A stretch of 64,000 nucleotides of DNA from an uncultured Chryseobacterium sp. (lineage in GTDB: Bacteria; Bacteroidota; Bacteroidia; Flavobacteriales; Weeksellaceae), in the NCBI GenBank assembly GCA_913778085.1, contig CAJYXJ010000020.1, positions 111,707 to 175,706 on the forward strand, in the 5' to 3' direction. The notes below the pieces were generated by a model that saw only the letters and a program-made list of their open reading frames with translations, was not told where the DNA came from and did not search any database. Position 1 is the stretch's first letter, and each line of letters opens with the position of its first letter. Of the stretch, positions 16,593 to 25,546 are shown piece after piece. A program made the translations under genes and the position numbers.

Positions 16593-16630
16593 TCGATTTT
16601 ATTATAATTTATTGATTTTTAGTTATAAAG

Positions 16631-18496
16631 CTATTTCTTAATAAACGGATAAACTTTTCCATCCAGATTTAACAGGTATGAACCGGTAAGTAAAGACTGG
16701 ACAGAGATATTCTTCTTATTTCTGAACGGGTTTTCCTCAGTATGAATCAGTTTTCCTGAAAAATCCCAGATTTGTGCGGATTTCACATTTTCCGTTTTGC
16801 CATAGACGAAAATATTTTCATGCACCGGATTCGGATAAATTCTAAATTCTTGCTGTTTAGCCATGCCCGCATCTGCTGTGGCCAGCGTTCCCAGATTCTG
16901 GCAGTAATTGACGGCGTAAGAATCCCACTCGTTGATGTTGAATGTGGTGGCAGGCTGCATAACAGCAGTTTTTCTGTATAAAGAGACATTTCCCAGCGTT
17001 GAAGAATTATTCGTGTTTGGCACTCCGATGGCATCTACCGAAGTGGATTTATATCGCAATTCCAAATACTGGCTTCCGGAAAAGGTCATCTGCGGGGCCG
17101 CCGTTACAAATCTCGCCTGACCGATCGTATAACATGAAAAATTCGCATCCGGATTCAGTATTACTGCTGTTTCGTTATTTTGCAGAATTCCTTCCAGCTC
17201 ATAAGGATCCGGATAATAATAATTGCTTCCGCTTGGAAACTGGATGGATAACCGGTAATCACTCAGATTAACAGGATGACCGGTTTTATTGGTAATTTCC
17301 AGTCCTTTGTTGTTCGATGTTCCTTCAAGGTATTTGCTAAACATAATATCTTTGGCATAAGTATCGGAAGCCAACGTTGAAGAAGAAACCGTATTGCTGT
17401 CAGACGAAAGCAGATAACCGTTATCGTAAGCTTTTACCGTAAAGGTATAAGCGGTGGAAGGGGTTAAATGATCTGCCACAAATGTTGTATTTTTTGTTGA
17501 TCCGATCAGTGTTCCGTTCTGGTAAATTTTATAGCCGATTACATCCGTGCTGCTGCTAGGGGTCCAGCTTAATGTGGTAAAATAGGCACTGTTCTGGATA
17601 GCCGAAAGATTAGCGGGGGCCTGCGGTGCTACGGCATCAGCAGTCTGGCTCCAGATGGCAGCGGCCCATGAAGGATTATCGATGAAAGGATTGCGGTTGT
17701 TCTGTATTGCATAGACGGTATTGTTCCTGTCGATCTCCCTTTGGGAAACGGGATCCTGCTGATGCCACTGCAGCAGCATATTGATATAAGCAGGATCATA
17801 CGACCGCTCTTCTGTTCCGTCGAGAGGATTTGTATCGGAAGCAGGATTGGCATTATTGTTAAAATTAAAAGTCCCTAATTTACCTTCGTACCTTACTGCG
17901 AAATAAAGCAGGCTTCTGGCAACATCTCCTTTAAATTCATTAATAGGCTCATAAACCCTCCCCGTATAAGTGATTCCCGGAATGGCACAATTCCCGATTC
18001 GGGAGGAATTGCTGAAAGTATAATAGATGGTGGAACCAACGATTCCATAAGGATAATTGCTTCGGAGCTGATTGATTCTTGCATCCGTCGGGACAACATA
18101 AAAAAGATCCGAATACATCGGATAATTGCTGTAAAAAGTACTTTGAGGCATCATATGCTCGCGGTTCCAGCCCTGGCCTTCTGCAGATGCACTGCCGATC
18201 ATTTGTGCAGATGTATACTCGTACATATCCGGACCCGACGGTATTTCAGAATAAATATCCAGTAAATAAGTCGTATTTGCAGCAGTATGATCATAATATT
18301 TATCCAGATCGGTCTGGTTGTAAAAATTTTGCAGATCGCTGTAATTCCAGTTGATATTTTTGGCTGAAATAATATCGTGCAGTTTAGATTTGAGAGCGTA
18401 TCCGGTAAGGCCGGATGTTCCGTTATAATAGCCGGCCGGAGCCTGTGCCGCCAAACAGGATGAAATCAATATGACAGGTAGGAGAAGTTTTTTCAT
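16631..18496 (-). CDS. secreted endonuclease I with FN3, lamin-tail-like and T9SS sorting domains
   Basis: 621 residues. Signal peptide MKKLLLPVILISSCLAAQA, then an endonuclease I domain (~20-280) with the active-site motif GWNREHMMPQS. A fibronectin type III domain follows (~293-375), then a lamin-tail-like beta domain (~380-530, KGLEITNKTGHPVNLSDYRL). The C-terminal ~72 residues form a type A T9SS sorting domain (FRIYPNPVHENIFVYG... GSYLLNLDGKVYPFIKK). The protein is exported across the outer membrane and likely degrades extracellular nucleic acid for nutrients. It is monocistronic, with a likely terminator at 16543-16593. Confidence 0.92.
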   Translation of the reverse strand: MKKLLLPVILISSCLAAQAPAGYYNGTSGLTGYALKSKLHDIISAKNINWNYSDLQNFYNQTDLDKYYDHTAANTTYLLDIYSEIPSGPDMYEYTSAQMIGSASAEGQGWNREHMMPQSTFYSNYPMYSDLFYVVPTDARINQLRSNYPYGIVGSTIYYTFSNSSRIGNCAIPGITYTGRVYEPINEFKGDVARSLLYFAVRYEGKLGTFNFNNNANPASDTNPLDGTEERSYDPAYINMLLQWHQQDPVSQREIDRNNTVYAIQNNRNPFIDNPSWAAAIWSQTADAVAPQAPANLSAIQNSAYFTTLSWTPSSSTDVIGYKIYQNGTLIGSTKNTTFVADHLTPSTAYTFTVKAYDNGYLLSSDSNTVSSSTLASDTYAKDIMFSKYLEGTSNNKGLEITNKTGHPVNLSDYRLSIQFPSGSNYYYPDPYELEGILQNNETAVILNPDANFSCYTIGQARFVTAAPQMTFSGSQYLELRYKSTSVDAIGVPNTNNSSTLGNVSLYRKTAVMQPATTFNINEWDSYAVNYCQNLGTLATADAGMAKQQEFRIYPNPVHENIFVYGKTENVKSAQIWDFSGKLIHTEENPFRNKKNISVQSLLTGSYLLNLDGKVYPFIKK

Positions 18497-18638
18497 TGTA
18501 TAAAAATTGGGGTGGCTAAAATAGTAAATTAATTCGCTTAAAATTCGGAAAATTTTATTAAAAAATCATTAATTAACTGAATATAAAAAATTGAAAATTA
18601 GTTTTTTGTGAATAAAATCCTATGGGTATAATAATTTT

Positions 18639-18669
18639 TTTGGGTGTTACCGCAATTTATTTATCTTTG
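18639..18669 (+). promoter_or_regulatory. promoter of the acyl-CoA dehydrogenase gene
   Basis: TTTG at 18639-18642, a 19-bp spacer, then TATCTTTG at 18662-18669: an exact Bacteroidota vegetative promoter, 19 nt upstream of the ATG at 18689. Confidence 0.8.
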
Positions 18670-18688
18670 GGAATTAACTATTATCTAT

Positions 18689-19828
18689 ATGAATACAGAG
18701 ACTATTGACAATATCAAAATGATAGCGGAGACGGCAAGAGAGTTTGCTGAAAAGAACATCAGACCAAACATTATGGAGTGGGACGAAAGCCAGACTTTCC
18801 CTAAAGATCTGTTTCATGAGCTGGGAGAAATGGGATTTATGGGAATTGTAATCCCTGAAGAATATGGGGGTTCCGGTCTCGGATATCATGAATATGTAAC
18901 GATCCTGGATGAGATCTCTCAGGTAGATCCGTCAATCGGACTTTCTGTAGCTGCACACAATTCACTCTGCACCAACCATATTTACGAATTCGGAAACGAA
19001 GAACAGAGGCACAGATGGCTTCCTCAGCTAGCTTCCGGAAAAGTAATCGGAGCATGGGGATTGACGGAGCACAATACAGGTTCGGATTCCGGAGGAATGT
19101 CTACGACTGCCGTAAAAGACGGCGACGAATGGATCATCAATGGAGCTAAAAATTTTATCACCCATGCCATTTCCGGTGATATTGCGGTAGTAATGACCAG
19201 AACAGGTGAAAAAGGAGCGAAAAATAATTCTACTGCTTTTGTCCTTGAAAAAGGAATGCCGGGATTCAGTTCAGGTAAAAAGGAAAACAAGCTGGGCATG
19301 AGAGCTTCCGAAACGGCAGAACTTATCTTCGACAACGTCCGTGTACCGGATTCGCACCGTTTGGGAGAAGTCGGCGAAGGATTCAAACAAGCCATGAAAA
19401 TCCTTGACGGAGGGAGAATTTCCATTGCGGCACTAAGTTTAGGAACCGCAAGAGGTGCTTACAAAGCAGCTTTGAAGTATGCCAAAGAAAGGCATCAGTT
19501 CGGAAAATCCATTTCGGAATTCCAGGCCATCAATTTTATGCTGGCGGATATGGCTACGGAAATCGATGCTGCGGAATTGCTGATCCAGAGGGCTTCCACA
19601 TTGAAAAACGCAAAACAGAAAATGACTAAAGAAGGAGCTATGGCTAAACTATATGCTTCTGAGGCCTGTGTAAGAATTGCCAATAATGCCGTTCAGATTT
19701 TCGGCGGTTATGGTTATACCAAAGACTTCCCCGCTGAAAAGTACTATAGAGATTCAAAACTTTGTACGATCGGTGAAGGTACTTCCGAAATCCAGCGACT
19801 GGTTATCGGAAGAGATATTACCAGATAA
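18689..19828 (+). CDS. acyl-CoA dehydrogenase
   Basis: 379 residues, FAD-dependent, oxidising acyl-CoA to 2-enoyl-CoA in fatty-acid or branched-chain amino-acid breakdown. Family signatures include PEEYGGSGLGYHEY, GAWGLTEHNTGSDSGGMST (FAD/substrate region), KNFITHA, and the C-terminal IFGGYGYTKDFPAEKYYRD and GEGTSEIQRLVIGRDI. The exact chain specificity cannot be read. The start at 18689 follows the promoter; an earlier in-frame start at 18644 would overlap it. A terminator follows at 19861-19890. Confidence 0.95.
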   Translation: MNTETIDNIKMIAETAREFAEKNIRPNIMEWDESQTFPKDLFHELGEMGFMGIVIPEEYGGSGLGYHEYVTILDEISQVDPSIGLSVAAHNSLCTNHIYEFGNEEQRHRWLPQLASGKVIGAWGLTEHNTGSDSGGMSTTAVKDGDEWIINGAKNFITHAISGDIAVVMTRTGEKGAKNNSTAFVLEKGMPGFSSGKKENKLGMRASETAELIFDNVRVPDSHRLGEVGEGFKQAMKILDGGRISIAALSLGTARGAYKAALKYAKERHQFGKSISEFQAINFMLADMATEIDAAELLIQRASTLKNAKQKMTKEGAMAKLYASEACVRIANNAVQIFGGYGYTKDFPAEKYYRDSKLCTIGEGTSEIQRLVIGRDITR

Positions 19829-19860
19829 TTTAAAAATTAGAATTATACGATTCATCCCTC

Positions 19861-19890
19861 AATAGCATCCGTAGATTCGGATGCTATTTT
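19861..19890 (+). terminator. terminator after acyl-CoA dehydrogenase gene
   Basis: Perfect 10-bp arms AATAGCATCC and GGATGCTATT, loop of 8 nt, followed by TTATTTT. Confidence 0.8.
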
Positions 19891-20001
19891 ATTTTCAGGA
19901 CCAAATCATTGTTTGATGATAATTAATGTATTGCATAATTGTTTAAACGAATCATCAAAAAATTTCTTAAAAAATTTTATTTTTCATATTGTATTTTTGA
20001 T

Positions 20002-20009
20002 TAGCTTTG
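20002..20009 (+). promoter_or_regulatory. -7 promoter element of the metalloprotease gene
   Basis: TAGCTTTG matches TAnnTTTG, 22 nt upstream of the first ATG. A second match, TATTTTTG, lies at 19992-19999; either may be used. Confidence 0.45.
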
Positions 20010-20031
20010 ATATTCCACAATCAAAATAAGA

Positions 20032-22968
20032 ATGTATATGAGAAAACAACTATTGTTGATTGGAGTGCTTGCATCAGGCATTTCATTCGCACAGACCGAC
20101 CGTCTCTGGTCTGAAAACTCAGGAAAAAATACTTCAGAAATTTTCGAAAACAAATCGACTCTCAGAAACCCCAAAATCTACAGCCTTGATATCAACGGAC
20201 TGAAAAATGTTCTGGCCAGAGCACCGAAACGTCTTGCTCCGGGAGAAAAATCGGAAATCATTATCTCTTTTCCAAATTCACAAGGACAAATGGAAAATTT
20301 TAAAGTAAGGGAAAATTCCAATTTTGATCCTCAGCTGGCAGCAAAATATCCTGATATCAAATCGTATGTTGGCGAAGGGCTGGGAGACTCCAGCACAACG
20401 GTCTATTTCAGCATTTCGCCGCTGGGATTATCCTCAATGGAAATTTACGGCGATAAATCCGCCGTTTTTATCGAGCCTTATTCAAAAGACCTTTCTACTT
20501 ATGTGGTATATAAAAAGTCTGATAAAAAAGATAATTTAAGCGCTTTTGAGTGTAAGGTTATTGATGTTGCCCAGAAAGGCGTTGCCGGAAATTCCAATCT
20601 TACCGCAAGACCGAATGCCGACGATGCCAAATTGAGAACCTTCAGGCTGGCACTGTCATGTACGGGAGAATACACCACTTATTTCGGCGGCACAAAAGCC
20701 AATGCCTTAGCTGCTATGAACAATACCATGACCCGCGTTAACGGAGTATTTGAAAAAGATTTCTCTGCAAGAATGGTCCTGATCTCCAATAACGATTCTG
20801 TGATTTATACCAATGCATCCACAGATCCTTATTCCCCGTCATCACAGATGAACAACTGGAACTCCCAATTGCAGTCTACCCTTACCTCCGTAATCGGAGA
20901 GGCCAACTATGACATCGGTCACTTATTCGGAGCTACCGGAGGCGGAGGAAATGCAGGATGTATCGGATGCGTATGCACCAACGGCTCCAAAGGAAGCGGG
21001 TACACTTCCCCTGCAGACGGAATTCCGGCGGGCGATAACTTCGATATCGATTATGTTGCCCACGAAATGGGACACCAGTTTGGCGGAAACCACACATTCT
21101 CCATGAGTAACGAAGGAACGGGTGCGAATATGGAACCCGGATCCGGATCGACAATCATGGGATATGCGGGAATTACCGCTCAGGATATTCAGCCGCACTC
21201 GGATGCATTTTTCCACGCGATCAGCATCCAGCAGATCACCAATAATATCAAAGCCAAGACGTGCCCTGTCAGTACCAGCACAGGCAATTCCATCCCGACT
21301 GCCAATGCCGGACTGGATTATACCATTCCGAAAGGGACGCCATTTATGCTTACGGGATCAGGCACCGATGCTAACGGAGATTCTTTAACCTACATCTGGG
21401 AGCAGATGGACAATGCTTCTTCATCTCAGACCGGAGCAAGCTCTGCCGCCAGTGCTACAAAAGCTTCCGGCCCTACTTTCAGATCATTTACGCCGCAGAC
21501 AACACCGGTGAGATACTTCCCGAGAATGTCCTCTATTCTAGCAGGTGCCACCACAACAGCAGGTTCCGAGATTACCGTAGAAGCGTTATCCAGCGTAGCC
21601 AGAAGCTACAATTTCAGGTTTACCGTACGCGACAACAGAGCCGGCGGATCCGGAAATAACTCTGACGATGCCGTTATCACAGTGAACGGAACAGCAGGAC
21701 CCTTCAGTGTAAGCTCTCAGAACTCTGCAACAACCTATGCCGGAGGAAGCAGCCAGACCGTAACATGGAATGTGGCCGGAACAACGGCAAATGGTGTGAA
21801 CGCGTCCAATGTAGACATTCTTTGGTCTGCAGATGGCGGAAATACATGGGCCACCTTACTGTCCGGAACTCCTAACGACGGATCACAGGCGGTAACGATC
21901 CCGAATTCATCCACTTCCACAGGAAGAATTATGGTAAAAGGTTCCAATCATATTTTCTTTGATATAAATAATGCCAACATCACGGTAAATGCGGGCTCTT
22001 CAACCGGAGATCTTGAAGCTCCTACGGCTCCTACCCTGTCCGCTTCTGGAACCACTTCCACCACTACCAATCTTGGATGGTCCGGTGCTACGGATAATGT
22101 AGGCGTAACAGGATATGACATTTACCAGGGAAGCTCAATGATCGGCTCTACCTCTTCCACTTCGTATACAGTAACCGGATTAAGCCCTTCCACCACCTAC
22201 AGCTTCAGCGTAAGAGCTAAAGATGCTGCAGGGAATACTTCAACATCCAGCAATACGGTTTCCGTAACCACCTCTGCGGGAAGTACCGTAAGTTACTGTT
22301 CTGCTTCTGCAACAAATACCGGGGACGAAAGAATCGGAAATGTAAAATTCGGAACCATTAACAATAATTCCACAGGAACTGCAGGATATGAGAACTTTAC
22401 CTCAATCTCAACCAATGTTACAAAAGGTTCTGCATATACCATTTCCATAACGCCTGTCTGGACATCTACCAAATATAATGAAGCCTATGCCGTGTACATC
22501 GATTATAATGGCGACGGGGATTTCACAGACAGCGGTGAACTTGTTTGGTCTAAATCAGCTTCCACGACTGCTCCGGTAACGGGATCCATAACCATCCCTT
22601 CTACAGCAAGTACAGGAAGTACCCGAATGAGAGTAATGATGCAGTACAATTCCATTCCTTCATCTTCCTGCGGATCTTACACTTACGGACAGGTAGAAGA
22701 TTATACGGTAAATATCGTTTCTTCAGGTAGAGGAGAATTATCTGCTCCAAAAAACCTGATCACGGATATTAAATTATTTCCGAATCCGGCAAAAGATGTT
22801 TTACATATTTCAAATTCGACGGACGAGGATTACAGAATCTTCGATATGGGTGGAAAACTAATCAATTCAGGAAAACTTGAAAGAGGCTCCGTGAATGTAA
22901 GCAGCCTGATTAAAGGTGCTTACATGATCCAGATCGGAGAAATCTCCAAGAGATTCATTAAAAACTAA
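20032..22968 (+). CDS. secreted reprolysin-like metalloprotease with FN3, GEVED and T9SS domains
   Basis: 978 residues. A signal peptide (MRKQLLLIGVLASGISFA) begins at the first or third codon. The catalytic domain (~200-420) contains the metzincin zinc motif HEMGHQFGGNH at 344-354. Downstream come Ig/PKD-like beta segments, a fibronectin type III domain (~665-755), a GEVED-type domain (~755-900; CISA-like YIDYNGDGDFTDSGELVW, GQVEDYTVNI) and a C-terminal T9SS sorting domain (~912-978; LFPNPAKDVLHIS). It is exported by type IX secretion and likely digests extracellular protein. ATG at 20038 is an equally possible start. Confidence 0.93.
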   Translation: MYMRKQLLLIGVLASGISFAQTDRLWSENSGKNTSEIFENKSTLRNPKIYSLDINGLKNVLARAPKRLAPGEKSEIIISFPNSQGQMENFKVRENSNFDPQLAAKYPDIKSYVGEGLGDSSTTVYFSISPLGLSSMEIYGDKSAVFIEPYSKDLSTYVVYKKSDKKDNLSAFECKVIDVAQKGVAGNSNLTARPNADDAKLRTFRLALSCTGEYTTYFGGTKANALAAMNNTMTRVNGVFEKDFSARMVLISNNDSVIYTNASTDPYSPSSQMNNWNSQLQSTLTSVIGEANYDIGHLFGATGGGGNAGCIGCVCTNGSKGSGYTSPADGIPAGDNFDIDYVAHEMGHQFGGNHTFSMSNEGTGANMEPGSGSTIMGYAGITAQDIQPHSDAFFHAISIQQITNNIKAKTCPVSTSTGNSIPTANAGLDYTIPKGTPFMLTGSGTDANGDSLTYIWEQMDNASSSQTGASSAASATKASGPTFRSFTPQTTPVRYFPRMSSILAGATTTAGSEITVEALSSVARSYNFRFTVRDNRAGGSGNNSDDAVITVNGTAGPFSVSSQNSATTYAGGSSQTVTWNVAGTTANGVNASNVDILWSADGGNTWATLLSGTPNDGSQAVTIPNSSTSTGRIMVKGSNHIFFDINNANITVNAGSSTGDLEAPTAPTLSASGTTSTTTNLGWSGATDNVGVTGYDIYQGSSMIGSTSSTSYTVTGLSPSTTYSFSVRAKDAAGNTSTSSNTVSVTTSAGSTVSYCSASATNTGDERIGNVKFGTINNNSTGTAGYENFTSISTNVTKGSAYTISITPVWTSTKYNEAYAVYIDYNGDGDFTDSGELVWSKSASTTAPVTGSITIPSTASTGSTRMRVMMQYNSIPSSSCGSYTYGQVEDYTVNIVSSGRGELSAPKNLITDIKLFPNPAKDVLHISNSTDEDYRIFDMGGKLINSGKLERGSVNVSSLIKGAYMIQIGEISKRFIKN

Positions 22969-22998
22969 TTTCTTACTCAATTTAATCTTGTGAAAGGT

Positions 22999-23023
22999 TA
23001 TCCGGAAACGGATAGTCTTTTTT
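22999..23023 (+). terminator. terminator after metalloprotease gene
   Basis: Arms TATCCG and CGGATA with a GAAA loop, followed by a six-T run. Confidence 0.7.
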
Positions 23024-23526
23024 ATGGGTAATGAGTGATGACTGAAATATAATGAAATCTTCAAAGGCGGACTTCAAATGACAACTCGGAAACTTTTTGA
23101 TATGATTTTTTTCGAAAGTATACTAACGCTTAATACGGGTGGCTTAAACACAAATCACACGAATATATTCACTAATAACACTGATAATTTCACTAATGAC
23201 ACCCTATCAGTTGTGAGCATTTGTGAGATAATTAGTGCTATTTGTGTTAAAATCAGGTTTGGTGCTTATTCAAGTAAGGGTCTTTAACTTATGCTCAGAT
23301 GATGCTGTTATTTTTTATTTCAATAAGATGACTTAAATGAACACTGATGAACAGCCAATACATTGATTTTTCCCAGGGTACAGCATCTTAAGTTCAATGA
23401 TAAAAAATAAAGGATGAATTTAAACAAGTTATTAACCAAATTAAACTTTAGGTTTGGAAAAACCTTGATGCTGATTCCCGATTTGTAAAACCGAATTTTT
23501 ATATTTGCGTAAATTAAAAAATATTC
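23024..23526. repeat. intergenic region with an imperfect palindromic repeat
   Basis: About 500 bp without a credible gene. At 23148-23258 an imperfect inverted repeat pairs a left arm around TTAAACACAAATCAC with a right arm around CTATTTGTGTTAA; both arms contain variants of CACTAAT. It resembles decayed dispersed palindromes of flavobacterial genomes. The rest is AT-rich. The -7 element of the next operon (TATATTTG) lies at 23500-23507. Confidence 0.5.
23500..23507 (+). promoter_or_regulatory. -7 promoter element of the MazG-like operon
   Basis: TATATTTG matches TAnnTTTG, 19 nt upstream of the ATG at 23527. The -33 element is not obvious. Confidence 0.5.
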
Positions 23527-23994
23527 ATGGATAAAATTGACAGTCTGAATCAGGTAGCAGAATTCCACACCACTTTTAAAGCCCCTATTTTGGAGAACCC
23601 GCAGATCCCTTCTTTGGAAAGATGCAACTTAAGAGTGGAGCTTCTTCAGGAAGAGCTGAATGAATTGAAACAAGCCATCGCCGATAACAATATCGTTGAA
23701 ATTGCCGATGCTTTATGTGACCTGCAGTACGTTTTGAGCGGTGCGGTTCTGGAATTCGGACTTGGCAGCAAATTTGTAGAACTGTTCAACGAAGTTCAGA
23801 GGTCGAACATGTCCAAGGCCTGCGATAATGAAGAGCAGGCACAGGAAACCGTAGCGTTTTACAAAGCTAAGGATGTTGAATCATTTTATGAAAAGTCGGG
23901 TGAGAAATTCAACGTATACCGAAGGGCAGATCATAAAGTCTTAAAGAACAAATACTACTCTCCTGCCGATTTAAAAACGATTATTGAGAAATAA
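23527..23994 (+). CDS. MazG-like nucleoside triphosphate pyrophosphohydrolase
   Basis: 155 residues, all-alpha NTP pyrophosphatase fold. The metal-binding pattern is visible as LLQEELNELKQAI (EExxE) and VEIADALCDLQYVL (ExxD). Such enzymes hydrolyse (d)NTPs, often damaged ones, to monophosphate and pyrophosphate; the substrate here is unknown. It is the first gene of a four-gene operon, with 3 bp to the next start. Confidence 0.85.
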   Translation: MDKIDSLNQVAEFHTTFKAPILENPQIPSLERCNLRVELLQEELNELKQAIADNNIVEIADALCDLQYVLSGAVLEFGLGSKFVELFNEVQRSNMSKACDNEEQAQETVAFYKAKDVESFYEKSGEKFNVYRRADHKVLKNKYYSPADLKTIIEK

Positions 23995-23997
23995 AGT

Positions 23998-24564
23998 ATG
24001 AAAAAAATTATCACAAATATTTTTGCCGTTTCGGCCCTGTTTCTTGCAGGACAACAGCTTTCTGCACAAAAAGTAGTAGTCGGCCGTGAAGTAGAAACTA
24101 CGAATGACGGCAAAATGCTGCTGGGAATGCAGCTCAAGAGCAAATTTACAGAGGCTCCCTATTCTGACTGGTACGCAAAAGAGCATGACGAATATACCAT
24201 GGATCAGAAAGCCGTCAGCGAACTGAAGAAACGTAAAATCAATTCTTACAATATTGTTGTTTTTATCGGAACCTGGTGCGAAGATTCTCACCGCGATTTT
24301 CCCAGGCTGATGAGAATTCTGGAAGAAGTAAATTACCCTGAAGGCAAACTGAAAATTATTGCCGTTAATAGGAAAAAAGAGTCTCCGAACGGCGAAGAAA
24401 GCCTTTATAACGTTCAGAAAGTTCCTACCATCATCGTACAAAAATACGGCAAGGAAATCGGAAGGATTATTGAAATGCCTACAACAGGATATATTGAAAG
24501 GGATCTGGTAGAAATCCTGAAGAAAGACGATGGCTCTGTGATCAAAGAAATTTTCGGTAAATAA
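23998..24564 (+). CDS. periplasmic thioredoxin-family protein with a CxxS active site
   Basis: 188 residues with a signal peptide ending LSAQ (~residue 24). A thioredoxin-like domain follows, with GTWCEDSHRDFPRLM carrying Cys94 and Ser97 in place of the second cysteine; cis-Pro appears in KVPTIIV. A monothiol site suggests isomerase or glutathione/bacillithiol-type exchange rather than dithiol reduction, or loss of redox function. It starts 3 bp after the MazG-like gene. Confidence 0.82.
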   Translation: MKKIITNIFAVSALFLAGQQLSAQKVVVGREVETTNDGKMLLGMQLKSKFTEAPYSDWYAKEHDEYTMDQKAVSELKKRKINSYNIVVFIGTWCEDSHRDFPRLMRILEEVNYPEGKLKIIAVNRKKESPNGEESLYNVQKVPTIIVQKYGKEIGRIIEMPTTGYIERDLVEILKKDDGSVIKEIFGK

Positions 24565-24572
24565 AATAAGGT

Positions 24573-25178
24573 TTGAGAAATATTAAAATTATCGTTCCGT
24601 TTCTGGCAGGAGTAGTCGTAATGGTTATTCTGTTTTTCAGTTTTAAATCATGCTTAGATCCAAGTAAGAAAACAGAAAAATCGGATTATTATATTCTGAC
24701 CAATCAGATCGCTAAAATGAATAAAATGGTTGTTCTGGAGCAGAATACGTCCTCCATTCAGAAAACCAAAATGGGCTATGAATTTTTCGGCAAAGAAGTT
24801 TCGAGCAACAGCATTATTACTTTTACCAAAACCAATGCGCAGGTCTCATACGATTTGAATAAAATGAAAATTAAAGTAGATTCCGTCAACAAAAAACTGC
24901 TGATTACTGAACTGCCGGATGCCGATATCAGGATTACTCCGAGTGTTGAAATCCAGTCTGTAGACGATTCTTTTTTCAACAGGATCTCAGAGAAAGATAT
25001 TAAGAACGTTACCCAGAAAGCGAAAGATACTGCCATTAAATCAATCGACCAGAATAAACTGAGGACGGAAGGCCGCGGGCAATTGATGGAAAATCTAAAC
25101 AATATTTTCGTTTTGGCAAAAGCTTTGAATTACAGTATAGAAGACCAGACTGGTAAGCTGGGTATTTTAGGACTATAA
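24573..25178 (+). CDS. DUF4230 membrane-anchored protein
   Basis: 201 residues. An N-terminal hydrophobic anchor (IIVPFLAGVVVMVILFFSF) is followed by a soluble domain matching DUF4230, with an alpha/beta pattern and a C-terminal helix. The start is TTG at 24573, chosen because it sits 8 bp after the previous stop and gives a complete anchor. Function unknown. Confidence 0.78.
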   Translation: MRNIKIIVPFLAGVVVMVILFFSFKSCLDPSKKTEKSDYYILTNQIAKMNKMVVLEQNTSSIQKTKMGYEFFGKEVSSNSIITFTKTNAQVSYDLNKMKIKVDSVNKKLLITELPDADIRITPSVEIQSVDDSFFNRISEKDIKNVTQKAKDTAIKSIDQNKLRTEGRGQLMENLNNIFVLAKALNYSIEDQTGKLGILGL

Positions 25179-25189
25179 AATTGTAAGCT

Positions 25190-25381
25190 ATGAACACACA
25201 GGACGACAACAAAAAAGGTAAAGAATCTGCCAACCAGGCGGAAACCAAAAAGCAGAATGAGGATTTTCAAAACATTCCTGCTTCTTCAGAAAAAACAAAT
25301 CCTTCTGATGTAGATAAAGAAGATGTACAGAAATCTTCAAAAAACAATACCTCGGGGAAAACCGATAATACAGAAGAATAA
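25190..25381 (+). CDS. small hydrophilic protein, unknown function
   Basis: 63 residues, almost entirely Asn, Lys, Ser, Glu, Asp and Thr, with no hydrophobic core, so probably disordered. It starts 11 bp after the DUF4230 stop and is followed by a strong terminator, which places it at the end of the operon and supports it being translated. Confidence 0.6.
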   Translation: MNTQDDNKKGKESANQAETKKQNEDFQNIPASSEKTNPSDVDKEDVQKSSKNNTSGKTDNTEE

Positions 25382-25390
25382 AGGTAAATA

Positions 25391-25425
25391 AAAAGGTTCT
25401 GTCTCGGATGAGACGGAACCTTTTT
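25391..25425 (+). terminator. terminator of the MazG-like operon
   Basis: Long hairpin: AAAAGGTTC and GAACCTTTT outer arms with GTCTC/GAGAC inner pairs around GGAT, followed by T residues. Confidence 0.88.
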
Positions 25426-25467
25426 AGAAAAAAAATATACAAATAAAAATCAAACCGTATCTAAAAA

Positions 25468-25537
25468 GCAATTCGCTCCGCCAGTGAATTTTTTATGGAC
25501 TATTGAATGTATCTGATGTAAGCGAAGCGAATTTTGC
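25468..25537. repeat. inverted repeat downstream of leuB
   Basis: GCAATTCGCTCCGC (25468-25481) pairs imperfectly with GCGAAGCGAATTTTGC (25522-25537). It lies 10 bp beyond the leuB stop and shares the GCGAAGC/GCGGAGC core with repeats in the leuC-leuD gap. It may assist leuB termination or be a decayed mobile repeat. Confidence 0.5.
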
Positions 25538-25546
25538 TATGGTCTT

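Noticed and set aside
23078-23287. 69-codon open frame after the metalloprotease gene
   Set aside because: It runs through the imperfect palindrome; the residues (many Asn, Thr, Ile) reflect the repeat and not a fold.
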